A stretch of DNA of 64,000 nt, taken from Planctomycetaceae bacterium. GTDB lineage: Bacteria > Planctomycetota > Planctomycetia > Pirellulales > Pirellulaceae. Location: assembly GCA_020638995.1 (NCBI GenBank), contig JACKHM010000005.1, forward strand, positions 620,001-684,000. Reading direction: 5' to 3'. Position numbers and translations under genes: made by a program. Below are positions 27,131 through 36,357 of the stretch, in pieces. The stretch's first letter is position 1; each line of letters begins with the position of its first letter. The notes beneath the pieces are model-generated. The model was given only the letters and a program-made list of their open reading frames with translations. It searched no databases and had not been told where the DNA came from.

Positions 27131-30100
27131 GTGGACCGACCAGACAAGAAGCAAATGATCCCCCCTCGGTTGACGTCTGTCGCGAATGGTTCCCAATCGG
27201 ATGCCGCGAAGGCTCAGCTCGACGGACTCGAGGAGACGCTCGACAGCGATCGCCGCATATCGGTTACGGACGCAGAACAGTTATCCTCTTCGATGGGTGG
27301 ATCAAGTCGTAACGAACTGGACGGAACAAAGTCGAACGACAAAACATTGACACAGGATGTGATACCTCGCCAATTTGGCAGATACGAGGTGCGCAAAGTT
27401 CTGGGGCAGGGAGCTTTTGGCGCGGTTTACCTCGGCTTCGATAGACAACTAGAGCGTCACGTCGCGATCAAAGCACCTCGACTCGATTTGCGTTCCGAAA
27501 ACGTGGAACGGGAATTCCTGATCGAAGCTCGTCAACTCGCAAAGCTCAAGCATCCTGGGATCGTCGCCGTACATGACGTCGGTGTCGACGCAGGTCGTTG
27601 CTACATCGTCTCAGAGTATCTCGAAGGCGATACGTTGCAGAATTGGATGGCGAGCCACCGTCCTTCGTGGCAACAGTCCACTCGCATCATTGCCGCCTTG
27701 GCCGACGCACTCGCTCATGCGCATGCCAATCGCACGGTCCATCGCGATCTAAAACCATCCAACGTCATTATGGTCGACAATGCCCGTCCCGTGATTGTTG
27801 ATTTTGGTTTGGCATTAAGCGATGCGAAGTCTCGGGGAACGGAGAAAGGAATGCTCTCGGGAACCCCCGCCTACATGGCTCCCGAACAGGCATGTGGACG
27901 CGGACACCGCATTGATGGACGGACCGACATCTATGCGTTGGGCGTGATCCTCTATCGACTGCTCACTCGCCAATTGCCGTTCCAATCGCACGATGTCCCG
28001 GAATTATTGCGTCAGGTCCAAGAAGACGAACCGCAACCGCCTCGGCAACTTGCTCGCGACATTCCGCCTGCATTGGAGACGATCTGCTTGAAAGCGATGG
28101 CGAAGAAGTTTCAACATCGTTATTCGACTGCCGACGATTTGGCTCACGCGCTGCGAATGTTAGTTGCTCCTGAGGCAGCAGAAACAGCGACATTGGACTT
28201 CAATCCACAGCCGGATTCTGCATTCACGCCTTCCGCCACCGTCGAGACCACTGCCGCACTCGAATCGGACGAAGTGCCGCATAGCACCGGTAGTGGATCG
28301 ACGCTCGTCGCTTCGCGCTCCGGTGAAGGTTCAACGGTACGGCGCGTTCGTGAGGCTGAACGCCGTCGTGTCACGGTTGTTCAATGTGGATGCGACGTTT
28401 TTGAGTCGGAAGAAATCCTTGAAGCCCTCGGCGAAGACGAGCAGGCCGACTTGCTCGCCGAATTCCAAGCGATTTGTCGAGCGGTTGTCGAACGCCATTG
28501 CGGCCATATCGTGCAGGCGACCGATCGGGGTTCGCTGGCTTGCTTCGGCTACCCGGCCGCCCTGGAAGATGCCACGCTGCGGGCCGTTCGTGCGGGCCTG
28601 GACGTCGTGGCGAGCGTCGACGTGCTCGCCAACAAACTTCAGGCACGAAAGGGCATCCGCCTTGCCGCGACGGTTGCCGTCCACAGCGACAATGCCGTGG
28701 TCGAAGACAAGGGCGAGGGCGATACGTTCTCGTTGACCGGTCAGGTGCGCACTGTCGTTAGCCAAGTCGAATTGGCGACGGATATGAACACGGTGGTGTT
28801 AACGGATGCCACGCACCGATTGGTCAAAGGTTACTTTGAATGCGAGAACCTCGGACCACAGAGACTTCGGGGCATTGGACAAATCTCCTTGTATCGCGTG
28901 CAGTGCGAGCGAACTCATGATCGAATTCAGGCAGCGGAGGTGGGTGGCGAACTTACACCGCTTATTGGCCGAGACCGCGAAGTCGGTTTGCTCGAAGAGC
29001 GTTGGGAGCAAGCTTCGGAAGGCATGGGCCAGGTCGTACTGCTGATCGGGGAAGCGGGGCTCGGCAAGTCGCGACTGGTTCACGTGTTGAAAGAGCATGT
29101 GCGCGCACGAAGCGATGCTGCCTTCGACCCCGTAATCGAATGGCGAACGGTCGAACACCATCAGAGCAGCAGTCTGCACTCTGTGATCGAGTGCTTCGAG
29201 CGGATGCTCGGATTCGAACGCGAGATAGGCCCCGAGCAGCGGCTCGACAAATTGGTCGATCACTTGGCTGCGTTGAATCTCGACAGCGATGAGTCAATCG
29301 CGATCTTGGCATCGCTTTTGTCGATACCGATCGGTAACCGCTGCCCCGAGCTTTTGCTCTCGCCGCAGGAATCGAAGGACCGCACATTCGCGTTGCTCCT
29401 CAATTGGTTGCGTGAAAGCGCAACGCGACAGCCGATTCTGTTTGTTGTAGAGGATTTGCATTGGATCGATCCCTCGACCTTGGAGTTCCTGGAAATTCTT
29501 GTCAACGAAGGACTAAACGATCGTATCCTCACGCTGCTGACATTCCGCCCGGAATTCGAGACACCTTGGAAGAGCAAGGCGCATCAAACCTCTGTCGCCT
29601 TGAACCGACTGACGAAGCGGCAAGTTGGCGAGATGATTGTTGCGAGATCCGGACTGACTAACATTCCCAAAGCGATCGTCGAGCAACTGGTCGACCGTAC
29701 CGACGGCGTGCCGCTGTTCATCGAAGAGTTCACAACAATGGTCGTGCAGTCCGGTCGAACTCGCGCGGGCGAGAGCGGCGCGGAGCTGTCGGGCAGTTTC
29801 TCGCTCGCCGAAATCCCGGCGACGCTGCAAGACCTGCTGATGGCGCGTCTGGACCGCATGGCCGGCAATGTCGACTTGGTTCAATTGGCTGCGGCTTTGG
29901 GCCGAGAATTCGCCTTCGATTTGCTGAGCGCGGTGTCCGAAATGGACTCAACGACCCTCACAGGCGAGTTGGCCATGCTCGTTACGTCGGAGTTGCTCAT
30001 CCAACGAGGGCGACCACCACTCACACACTACTACTTTAAACACGCCTTGATTCAGGACGCGGCTTATCAATCGCTCGTAAAAAAGAAACGGCAACAGGTC

Positions 30101-31501
30101 CACGAACGCATCGCCCGCACATTGGAAGCTCGATTCGTCGACATCTGCAAAAAGCAGCCGGAAGTGTTGGCCAGACACTTCACCGAAGCAGGCATCCTGG
30201 ACAAAGCTGTTCATTATTGGGAAGAAGCAGGCGAGCGGTCGCTGAGCCGGTCGGCGCACCATGAAGCGATCCAACAGTTGAGCCAAGGACTCGCACTACT
30301 GCGTTCTCTTCCCGAATCTCGTGAACGCGACGCTCGCGAGGTCCAAATGCATGTGCGACTTGGCGTACCATTGCAATCAACGAAAGGTTACAGCGCCCCT
30401 GAAGTCGAAGAGAACTATGTCCACGCTCATGAACTTTGCGAGCAGATGGGGTTGGACGAGGAAGCTTTCCCTGTTTTATACGGACTGTTTCGCTATTTCA
30501 TGTTGCAGGCAAAGTATCCGAAGGCAACCGAGCTCGGACAGCAACTTGTGGAACTGGCCGAGCGATCACAAGATCCCAGCGGTCTCGTCGCCGCGCATCG
30601 CGCGATCAGCGGGCCGTTGGTGTATCGCGGCCAGCACACACTCGCCGTGCCTCATCTCGAAAAGGTGATTTCGATCCAACCGACCGAAGCGCTTCGAAAG
30701 GACTTTTATCGTTATGACGTTGTCGACCCGTGGATTACCTCTCTCTGTTATCTGGCCTGGGCCAAGTGGCTGTTGGGGTTCCCGGATCAAGCAAAGCGAT
30801 ACAGTCAAGAAGCAGTGGCGACGGCAGAACGGCTGAAACATCCATTCAGCATCGCGTTAGCTTTGAGTTTTTCTCAGTGGTTGCATCAGTTTTCGCAGGA
30901 TGTTGTTGCGACGCAAGAGGCTGTCGATCGGGCGTTGAAAATCGCCGAAGATCAAGGCTTTGCGTTTTGGCTCGGATGGGGACGCGTGCTGCGCGGCTGG
31001 ACCGAGGCGCAGCAAGGTCGTGCCGCCCACGCAATCGAAGAAATTCGGGAGGGGATCGCAGCTTGGCGCAGGCAGGGATCCGAGTTGGGATGTCACTATT
31101 ACTTCGTATTGCTGGCCGAATCGTGCCTGAAAGCCGGCAGAGTCGACGAAGCTGCCACCGCGTTGGACGATGCTCAAGCATTCTCCGATACGACTGGGGA
31201 GCGATATTGGGCATCCGAGATCTACCGCGTCCGCGGCGAACTTTTGCTGAAAGCCGGTGAGCGCGATCTCGGAGCGGTTGCGATATGGTTTAACAAGGCG
31301 ATCGAACTGGCCCGCGCGCAAGACGCCAAGTCACTGGAACTTCGTGCAGCGATCTGCTTGGCTAGATTGCTCCAATCCAACGGCAAGACGAACGAGGCCC
31401 GAGCGGCACTTGCACCGATCTTTAACTGGTTCACCGAAGGATTCGATACTCATGATCTCGTTCAAGCGAAGCGAGTGCTGGATGAACTTAGCTCAACTTA
31501 A
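27131..31501 (+). CDS. Ser/Thr kinase - degenerate class III cyclase - AAA - TPR fusion protein
   Basis: A 1,456-residue signalling protein. Residues about 82-345 are a complete Hanks-type kinase: glycine loop LGQGAFGAVY, HRDLKPSN with catalytic Asp206, DFGLA and GTPAYMAPEQ. Residues about 410-590 align with class III nucleotidyl cyclases (RRRVTVVQCGCD; VRAGLDVVASV), but both metal-binding Asp are replaced (Gly-Cys and Arg), so it is probably a pseudo-cyclase. An ATPase follows with Walker A GEAGLGKS near residue 640 and Walker B LFVVEDLHWID near 770. The rest, from about 1020, is TPR-like helices. No membrane segment is seen. The layout resembles kinase/cyclase fusion proteins described beside TOMM peptide clusters; no TOMM genes are here. 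Start GTG 27131; ATG 27155 is an alternative. A GMC oxidoreductase gene follows after 18 bases. Confidence 0.9.
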   Translation: MDRPDKKQMIPPRLTSVANGSQSDAAKAQLDGLEETLDSDRRISVTDAEQLSSSMGGSSRNELDGTKSNDKTLTQDVIPRQFGRYEVRKVLGQGAFGAVYLGFDRQLERHVAIKAPRLDLRSENVEREFLIEARQLAKLKHPGIVAVHDVGVDAGRCYIVSEYLEGDTLQNWMASHRPSWQQSTRIIAALADALAHAHANRTVHRDLKPSNVIMVDNARPVIVDFGLALSDAKSRGTEKGMLSGTPAYMAPEQACGRGHRIDGRTDIYALGVILYRLLTRQLPFQSHDVPELLRQVQEDEPQPPRQLARDIPPALETICLKAMAKKFQHRYSTADDLAHALRMLVAPEAAETATLDFNPQPDSAFTPSATVETTAALESDEVPHSTGSGSTLVASRSGEGSTVRRVREAERRRVTVVQCGCDVFESEEILEALGEDEQADLLAEFQAICRAVVERHCGHIVQATDRGSLACFGYPAALEDATLRAVRAGLDVVASVDVLANKLQARKGIRLAATVAVHSDNAVVEDKGEGDTFSLTGQVRTVVSQVELATDMNTVVLTDATHRLVKGYFECENLGPQRLRGIGQISLYRVQCERTHDRIQAAEVGGELTPLIGRDREVGLLEERWEQASEGMGQVVLLIGEAGLGKSRLVHVLKEHVRARSDAAFDPVIEWRTVEHHQSSSLHSVIECFERMLGFEREIGPEQRLDKLVDHLAALNLDSDESIAILASLLSIPIGNRCPELLLSPQESKDRTFALLLNWLRESATRQPILFVVEDLHWIDPSTLEFLEILVNEGLNDRILTLLTFRPEFETPWKSKAHQTSVALNRLTKRQVGEMIVARSGLTNIPKAIVEQLVDRTDGVPLFIEEFTTMVVQSGRTRAGESGAELSGSFSLAEIPATLQDLLMARLDRMAGNVDLVQLAAALGREFAFDLLSAVSEMDSTTLTGELAMLVTSELLIQRGRPPLTHYYFKHALIQDAAYQSLVKKKRQQVHERIARTLEARFVDICKKQPEVLARHFTEAGILDKAVHYWEEAGERSLSRSAHHEAIQQLSQGLALLRSLPESRERDAREVQMHVRLGVPLQSTKGYSAPEVEENYVHAHELCEQMGLDEEAFPVLYGLFRYFMLQAKYPKATELGQQLVELAERSQDPSGLVAAHRAISGPLVYRGQHTLAVPHLEKVISIQPTEALRKDFYRYDVVDPWITSLCYLAWAKWLLGFPDQAKRYSQEAVATAERLKHPFSIALALSFSQWLHQFSQDVVATQEAVDRALKIAEDQGFAFWLGWGRVLRGWTEAQQGRAAHAIEEIREGIAAWRRQGSELGCHYYFVLLAESCLKAGRVDEAATALDDAQAFSDTTGERYWASEIYRVRGELLLKAGERDLGAVAIWFNKAIELARAQDAKSLELRAAICLARLLQSNGKTNEARAALAPIFNWFTEGFDTHDLVQAKRVLDELSST

Positions 31502-31519
31502 AACCACAAGAGCTTGGTA

Positions 31520-33034
31520 ATGTACGACTACATCATCATTGGAGCTGGATCGGCGGGCTGCGTGATTGCGGCGCGCTTGTCGGAAGACGCCAACGCGAAG
31601 GTGTTGCTGCTCGAAGCGGGCGGGACAGATAAGCACCCCAATGTCCTCGATCCTGTCAAATGGCCAACGCTGTTCGACGGTGAACTTGATTGGAAATACA
31701 AAACGACACCACTGCGTCACTGTAATAACCGAGTTGATCGCGCGCCGCGCGGCAAGATGCTGGGAGGCTGCCACAGCCACAATGCTAATGCCTGGGTGCG
31801 CGGCCATCGAAATGACTTCGACAACTGGGCCTATCAGGGCTGCGCCGGATGGGGTTGGGAGGAAGTACTTCGGCTGTATAAGAAGATTGAAGATTGGCAT
31901 GGACCGGCGAGCGATGTTCGCGGCCAGGGAGGCCCGCTTTATGTGGCTCCACCGGTCGATCCGAATCCAATTGCGACGGCGTTCGTCCAGTCCGGGACCA
32001 CGATTGGCCTGCCCATCATTGAAGACAATAACTCCGGTGCGATGGAAGGCACGAGCTATTTCAACCTGACGATCAAGAACGGTCGACGAAACAGCGTCGT
32101 GCAAGCCTATCTGGAACCCGCGCTCGCTCGTCCTAACCTTACCGTGCTGACATATGCCGAAACCTACCAATTGGTCATCGAAGGCACGCGTTGTGTCGGG
32201 GTTCAATTTGAGCATGAAGGCAAAGTCGAGACCGTTCGAGCTGACCGCGAAGTGATTCTTTCCGCCGGCGTGTTTGGTTCGCCAGCGATCCTCATGCGGT
32301 CCGGTATCGGTTGTGAAGCAGAACTGAAGCGCCTTGGCATCCCGGTCGTGTCGAACTTGTCGGGAGTCGGACAGAACCTACAAGACCATCCTTTGATTGG
32401 CGGAATCAATTATGAGTGCCGAGGTACGCTCCCCGAACCGCACAATAACGGAGCCGAAGCCACAATGTGGTGGCGGTCGAAGCCAGGGCTTATCGGACCG
32501 GATATCCAACCGGTAGTTCTCGAATTCCCCTTCGCCACGCCCGAATTGGCTGGTCGTTTGCCGAATCACAATTGTTACGCGATTTCGCCGAGTGTCGTGC
32601 GAGTTGCTTCGCGAGGAAGCGTCACGTTGGCGTCAACCGATCCCAAGGACAAACCAATCATCGACGTTAACTACATGGCCTGCGATGCGGACATGGAGGC
32701 CATGCTCGCGGCGATTGAGCTATGCCGAGCAATGGGAGAATCGGACGCCTTTGCCGAGTTTCGCAAACAGGAGGTAATGCCGGGGCCGATGAGTCGAACC
32801 GAGATGATCGATTTCGTCCGGCAAGGCGTAACGACGTACTTCCATCCTACCAGCACCTGCAAAATGGGAATTGATCGAGACGCCGTTGTCGATCCACAGT
32901 TGAGAGTCTACGGCGTGGAAGGCCTGCGTGTTGCTGATGCTTCGATCATGCCAGACATTACCACGGGCAACACGAACGCTCCGACTGTGATGATTGGCGA
33001 GAAAGCGGCGGAGCTACTGCTCATTAAGGAATGA
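31520..33034 (+). CDS. GMC-family FAD oxidoreductase (choline dehydrogenase-like)
   Basis: A flavoprotein that oxidises alcohols. The N-terminal FAD-binding motif is MYDYIIIGAGSAGCVIAARL; the second GMC signature is GVFGSPAILMRSGIG, and the C-terminal part has the active-site region FHPTSTCKMG and NTNAPTVMIGEKAAELL. At 504 residues it is normal for the family. The true start is the ATG at 31520, from which the FAD motif begins at once. It lies 18 bases after the kinase fusion gene and is likely co-transcribed with it. The substrate is not known. The 3' end overlaps the convergent mntR-like gene by 21 bases. Confidence 0.93.
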   Translation: MYDYIIIGAGSAGCVIAARLSEDANAKVLLLEAGGTDKHPNVLDPVKWPTLFDGELDWKYKTTPLRHCNNRVDRAPRGKMLGGCHSHNANAWVRGHRNDFDNWAYQGCAGWGWEEVLRLYKKIEDWHGPASDVRGQGGPLYVAPPVDPNPIATAFVQSGTTIGLPIIEDNNSGAMEGTSYFNLTIKNGRRNSVVQAYLEPALARPNLTVLTYAETYQLVIEGTRCVGVQFEHEGKVETVRADREVILSAGVFGSPAILMRSGIGCEAELKRLGIPVVSNLSGVGQNLQDHPLIGGINYECRGTLPEPHNNGAEATMWWRSKPGLIGPDIQPVVLEFPFATPELAGRLPNHNCYAISPSVVRVASRGSVTLASTDPKDKPIIDVNYMACDADMEAMLAAIELCRAMGESDAFAEFRKQEVMPGPMSRTEMIDFVRQGVTTYFHPTSTCKMGIDRDAVVDPQLRVYGVEGLRVADASIMPDITTGNTNAPTVMIGEKAAELLLIKE

Positions 33035-33475
33035 TCGCATTGCGTCAAGCGTTTCGGCGCTAACGTGATGCTCGATCCCCTCGCTATCAGTTACTGCAGT
33101 TGATTCGCTGACCCCGAGTGCGATCAGAAACTGTAGTACAACTTGGTGCCGTTCTCGTGATTGCTTGGCGAGACGCTTGCCCTTGGCCGTCAATTCAATC
33201 GGTTGATAAGGCTCTGTCTGAGCAAGACCATCTCGAACCAGTCGGCCCACGGTTCGATTAACCGTCACGTGGCTGACGGCGAAGAGCGTTGCTAAGTCGA
33301 CTGCGCGACAGGCCCCTGTCGAAGATGTGATCTCTGCGATCGCTTCGACATAATCTTCTGCGACCTCCGTAGCATGGTCAGACCGAATACGAGTGTGTTG
33401 GTTTTTTGGTTGCTTTGCCGACAATTCGTGGGTTCCTGGTCGTTGCAGTGCGAATACTGACGCTTTCCGAATCAA
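33014..33475 (-). CDS. mntR: MntR-like DtxR-family metal-dependent repressor
   Basis: A manganese-type repressor that binds operator DNA when loaded with metal. The winged helix is clear: VDLATLFAVSHVTVNRTVGR and LVRDGLAQTEPYQPIELTAK. The C-terminal metal and dimer region includes the family's E-x-x-E-H group in SEGIEHHVSAET. The frame is open to 33544, but two operator-like sites (33509-33551) would then lie inside the gene; the TTG at 33475, preceded by GAGGA at 7 bases, gives 153 residues, the normal MntR length. A TTG at 33424 (136 residues) is another choice. Divergent from a DUF1559 gene. No Mn transporter is in the window. Confidence 0.88.
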   Translation of the reverse strand: MIRKASVFALQRPGTHELSAKQPKNQHTRIRSDHATEVAEDYVEAIAEITSSTGACRAVDLATLFAVSHVTVNRTVGRLVRDGLAQTEPYQPIELTAKGKRLAKQSRERHQVVLQFLIALGVSESTAVTDSEGIEHHVSAETLDAMRSFLNEQ

Positions 33476-33508
33476 TGCTGTTCCTCGACAACTCGGCTTG
33501 ACAGAAAT

Positions 33509-33522
33509 GTAGCGTTGGCTAA
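33509..33522. promoter_or_regulatory. MntR-box-like operator 1
   Basis: The site GTAGCGTTGGCTAA has inverted half-sites TAGC and GCTA around a 4-base centre, and sits inside a longer near-palindrome AAATGTAGC/GCTAAACATTT. The core TAGCnnnGGCTA agrees with the MntR box known from proteobacteria. Located just upstream of the proposed mntR start, suggesting autoregulation. Confidence 0.65.
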
Positions 33523-33537
33523 ACATTTGCCTGAAAT

Positions 33538-33551
33538 GTAGCATAGGCTAC
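33538..33551. promoter_or_regulatory. MntR-box-like operator 2
   Basis: GTAGCATAGGCTAC is an inverted repeat (GTAGC/GCTAC, 4-base centre) 29 bp from operator 1, with the same AAAT lead-in. It lies 30 bases before the ATG of the DUF1559 gene at 33581, where a bound repressor would block transcription. Confidence 0.65.
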
Positions 33552-33580
33552 AACTGTTGCTTCATTTCGGAGAGTTCAAA

Positions 33581-34666
33581 ATGTCCGAGCCACGATCGAT
33601 CAGTCGTCGCGGATTTACTCTTATGGAGTTGTTGGTTGTAATTTCGATCATTGGGATGCTGGTTGCTTTGTTACTGCCGGCGGTTCAAGCGGCGCGTGAG
33701 GCGTCACGTCGAATGCAATGCAGTAACCATTTGAAACAGCTTGGGTTAGCGATGCATAACTATCACGCGACCCACAATCAGTTTCCATCTGGTTACCTGT
33801 CTTACCCCACGAACGATGGATCTGGGCCTGGCGCCGCTCAAATCGACTCGCTGACATGGGATGCGGGTCCCGGTTGGGGATGGGGGGCAATGATATTGCC
33901 CTTTATCGAGCAAACGACAACCGCCGGTTCGCTTCAATATACCAGACCGATGTGGGATGTGCAGAATGGGCCCATCGTTGAGAGCAAGCTTCCGGTGTAT
34001 TTATGCCCGTCAGCTAGTGGTGGCGACGAAGCCTTTACCGTGCAGGACGCCTCTGGCAACCCTTTGACGATCGCTGGTCGGCAAGTGCGACTCGGGCGAT
34101 CGCATTACGTGGCCAGTCACGGCCAGGAGTCTTGCTGGGGCGAATGCGGTTCAGCGGCCACAGGTGTCATCTTCACTGATATCTATACGTCGACAACAAC
34201 CATGATCACCATCAATGGCGATGCGTCGCAAGTCGCAGATGGGCCGTTCTATCGGAATTCGGGCACGAAGTTCCGCGACATTACCGACGGCACGTCGCAG
34301 ACGATCTTTCTTGGTGAGCATTCTTCGCGACTTAGCGAAAAGACGTGGGTGGGTGTTGTGCCGGGGGCCTACACACACCCAGCATTCATCTCCCCGGAAA
34401 ACGGCCCGGACGCGGCGGCGACTCTCGTTCTGGTTCACGCGGGGCCTTCAGGTGGCGAACTTGACATTACGGGCTCGCCAATAATTCATCCGGTGAACTT
34501 CCCGACGTACCATGTCGGACAAATGTATTCGGAACATCCCGGCGGCGGAATGGTTTTGTTTGCTGATGGGTCGGTGCGTTTTTTTGCGGCGACGGTTAAT
34601 CTCCTCACTTGGTCCGAACTCTCAAGCATGGCAGAAGGCGAAGTTGTCAACGAAAGAGGTCTCTGA
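33581..34666 (+). CDS. DUF1559 prepilin-type protein next to MntR operators
   Basis: A 361-residue DUF1559 protein with prepilin signal GFTLMELLVVISIIGMLVAL after a basic leader, the core AVQAAREASRRMQCSNHLKQ, and the C-terminal EHPGGGMVLFADGSVRFF. The ATG at 33581 has a GGAGAG ribosome site. It begins 30 bases after an MntR-like operator shared with the divergent repressor gene, so it is probably controlled by manganese or a related metal. A small membrane-protein gene starts 3 bases after its stop and should be co-expressed. Its job is unknown; metal-linked pseudopilins would be new. Confidence 0.92.
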   Translation: MSEPRSISRRGFTLMELLVVISIIGMLVALLLPAVQAAREASRRMQCSNHLKQLGLAMHNYHATHNQFPSGYLSYPTNDGSGPGAAQIDSLTWDAGPGWGWGAMILPFIEQTTTAGSLQYTRPMWDVQNGPIVESKLPVYLCPSASGGDEAFTVQDASGNPLTIAGRQVRLGRSHYVASHGQESCWGECGSAATGVIFTDIYTSTTTMITINGDASQVADGPFYRNSGTKFRDITDGTSQTIFLGEHSSRLSEKTWVGVVPGAYTHPAFISPENGPDAAATLVLVHAGPSGGELDITGSPIIHPVNFPTYHVGQMYSEHPGGGMVLFADGSVRFFAATVNLLTWSELSSMAEGEVVNERGL

Positions 34667-34668
34667 AT

Positions 34669-34998
34669 ATGGAAAGCCGTTATTCAAAGTTAGTGTTGCT
34701 TGGCTTAGTTGTCGCAGTGGTCGTTGGTGCCTACCTGTACTTGAATCGCGGATACGGAGACGTCAGCGAACTCGGCTATCAATACGCCACGGCTCTGTAT
34801 TCTGCCTGCAATCAAAGCGAGAGTAGAAAGCTTGAAGTTATTTATCAGATGGCAATTGCTGCACGCGAGCGGCAAGAGCTTGACGATCGTGAATTGCGTT
34901 GGTTGAACGGTATTATCGAACACGGTCGACGGGGAGATTGGCAAGCTGCCACCGCAGAAGCTCGCAAGTTGCTCGAAGATCAAGTCACCGAAGCCTGA
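34669..34998 (+). CDS. small single-pass membrane protein behind DUF1559
   Basis: A 109-residue protein with one N-terminal membrane helix (residues 7-24, LVLLGLVVAVVVGAYLYL) and a charged helical domain outside (SRKLEVIYQMAIAARERQEL). The ATG at 34669 lies 3 bases after the DUF1559 stop and has an AGAGG site, so translation is coupled. No family is recognised. It shares the presumed metal control of that operon. Ends 3 bases from the convergent DUF1501 gene. Confidence 0.75.
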   Translation: MESRYSKLVLLGLVVAVVVGAYLYLNRGYGDVSELGYQYATALYSACNQSESRKLEVIYQMAIAARERQELDDRELRWLNGIIEHGRRGDWQAATAEARKLLEDQVTEA

Positions 34999-35001
34999 AT
35001 T

Positions 35002-36357
35002 CTACACCAATTCCTTGATCGGCTGGTATAAGCTGTGATCGACGAGGTATCGTGGCCGACCGCTGAGATCGTTGATCGTGGCTCGGTTCACGTCGATTCC
35101 GACGTTGTGATACAGCGTGGCGAAGACATCTTGGAAGTGGACGGGGCGCTCGGTCGCGTATTCGCCCAGCCGATTAGTGGCACCGATCACCTGGCCGGGG
35201 CGGATTCCTCCACCAGCCATCATCGCACAGGCGACGCGCGGCCAATGATCGCGACCGCCTTTCTTGTTGATCCGCGGAGTTCTCCCGAATTCACCCCAAA
35301 CCAGCACCGACGTGTCCTCTAACAGGTCACGGTGCTCCAGGTCTTCGATCAACGCGGTGAGCCCCATGTCCAGGGCCGGGATGTGGTCGCGAGCATTATC
35401 GAAGTTCGTGCCGTGGGGACGACCATGCCAATCCCATCGTCCATACGACAGCGTCACGACGCGAACACCAGCTTCGACCAACCGACGCGCAGCAAGGAAA
35501 TAGTCGTTTAACAAAATGCCGCCGTCGCCATATCCGGCATAGACATTGTCCCCTCGTCCGTAGCGGTCGCGGAGATTTGAATCCTCTTGTTCCAGATCGA
35601 GTGCGTCGGCCAGCTTGCTTGACGTGAGGATTCCAAAGGCTTGCTGATGGTACGCATCCACTCCTGCCAGGGACCCATCGGCATCTGCCTCACGTCGCAA
35701 ACGATCCAACTGGCTCATTAACGCCTGCCGGTCACCGAGAGTATCGAGCGTGATGCCTTTGAGTTCGAGGTTTGCTCCGCCGTCGGCATTAGGCGTGAAA
35801 GGTGCATGGGCTTGTCCAGCGTATCCGGCTTGACCAGGGTCTCCCCAAGGACCGTTCTTGATTTTAGGAGACAGCCCGACGAAGGCGGGCATCCCAACAG
35901 CCGAAGTTCCTTGCAGCTTCGAGACAGCGGCTCCGAGCGAGGGCCAGCCGCCAACGGGTTGGCCTTGCGTCGGCCAGCCGGTCACGCATTGAAACGCCGA
36001 GTGTCTTCCTTCCGAACCAACCAACGAACGGATAATCGCCACTTTGTCCATCATTTGTGCCGTCCGCGGCATCAGCTCACAAATGTCAATGCCGGGCACC
36101 GCGGTGTTGATCGGATGGAATTCCCCTCGAATCTCGACGGGGGCGTCCATCTTGAGATCAACCATGTCTTGATGAGGCGGCCCTCCCGTCAAAAAGATCA
36201 TAATGATCGACTTCTGAGATCGGCGACCGGTACTAGCTTCGGCTTGGAGCAACTGGGGGAGTGCTACCCCTCCCATCGCGAGTCCACCGATTCGCAGTGC
36301 CTGTCGGCGATTCACTCCATCACAATATCGGCCTGCTTGGCCTTGGATTGTCAGCAT
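35002..36357 (-). CDS. DUF1501 exported protein (twin-arginine)
   Basis: A 451-residue DUF1501 protein, related in fold to alkaline phosphatase/sulfatase-like enzymes. A twin-arginine signal is at residues 17-24 (NRRQALRIGG), followed by a hydrophobic stretch to about residue 40. Family blocks include IFLTGGPPHQDMVDLKMDAP, MPAFVGLSPK, and near the end VWGEFGRTPRINKKGGRDHW. These proteins are abundant in planctomycetes, frequently paired with DUF1553/DUF1549 proteins; that partner is absent here. Catalysis is not proven for the family. It has its own transcription unit. Confidence 0.92.
   Translation of the reverse strand: MLTIQGQAGRYCDGVNRRQALRIGGLAMGGVALPQLLQAEASTGRRSQKSIIMIFLTGGPPHQDMVDLKMDAPVEIRGEFHPINTAVPGIDICELMPRTAQMMDKVAIIRSLVGSEGRHSAFQCVTGWPTQGQPVGGWPSLGAAVSKLQGTSAVGMPAFVGLSPKIKNGPWGDPGQAGYAGQAHAPFTPNADGGANLELKGITLDTLGDRQALMSQLDRLRREADADGSLAGVDAYHQQAFGILTSSKLADALDLEQEDSNLRDRYGRGDNVYAGYGDGGILLNDYFLAARRLVEAGVRVVTLSYGRWDWHGRPHGTNFDNARDHIPALDMGLTALIEDLEHRDLLEDTSVLVWGEFGRTPRINKKGGRDHWPRVACAMMAGGGIRPGQVIGATNRLGEYATERPVHFQDVFATLYHNVGIDVNRATINDLSGRPRYLVDHSLYQPIKELV

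Noticed and set aside
28164..28736. Plus-strand frame of 190 codons in another frame of the kinase fusion
   Set aside because: Lies wholly within a well-supported coding region and has shadow composition.
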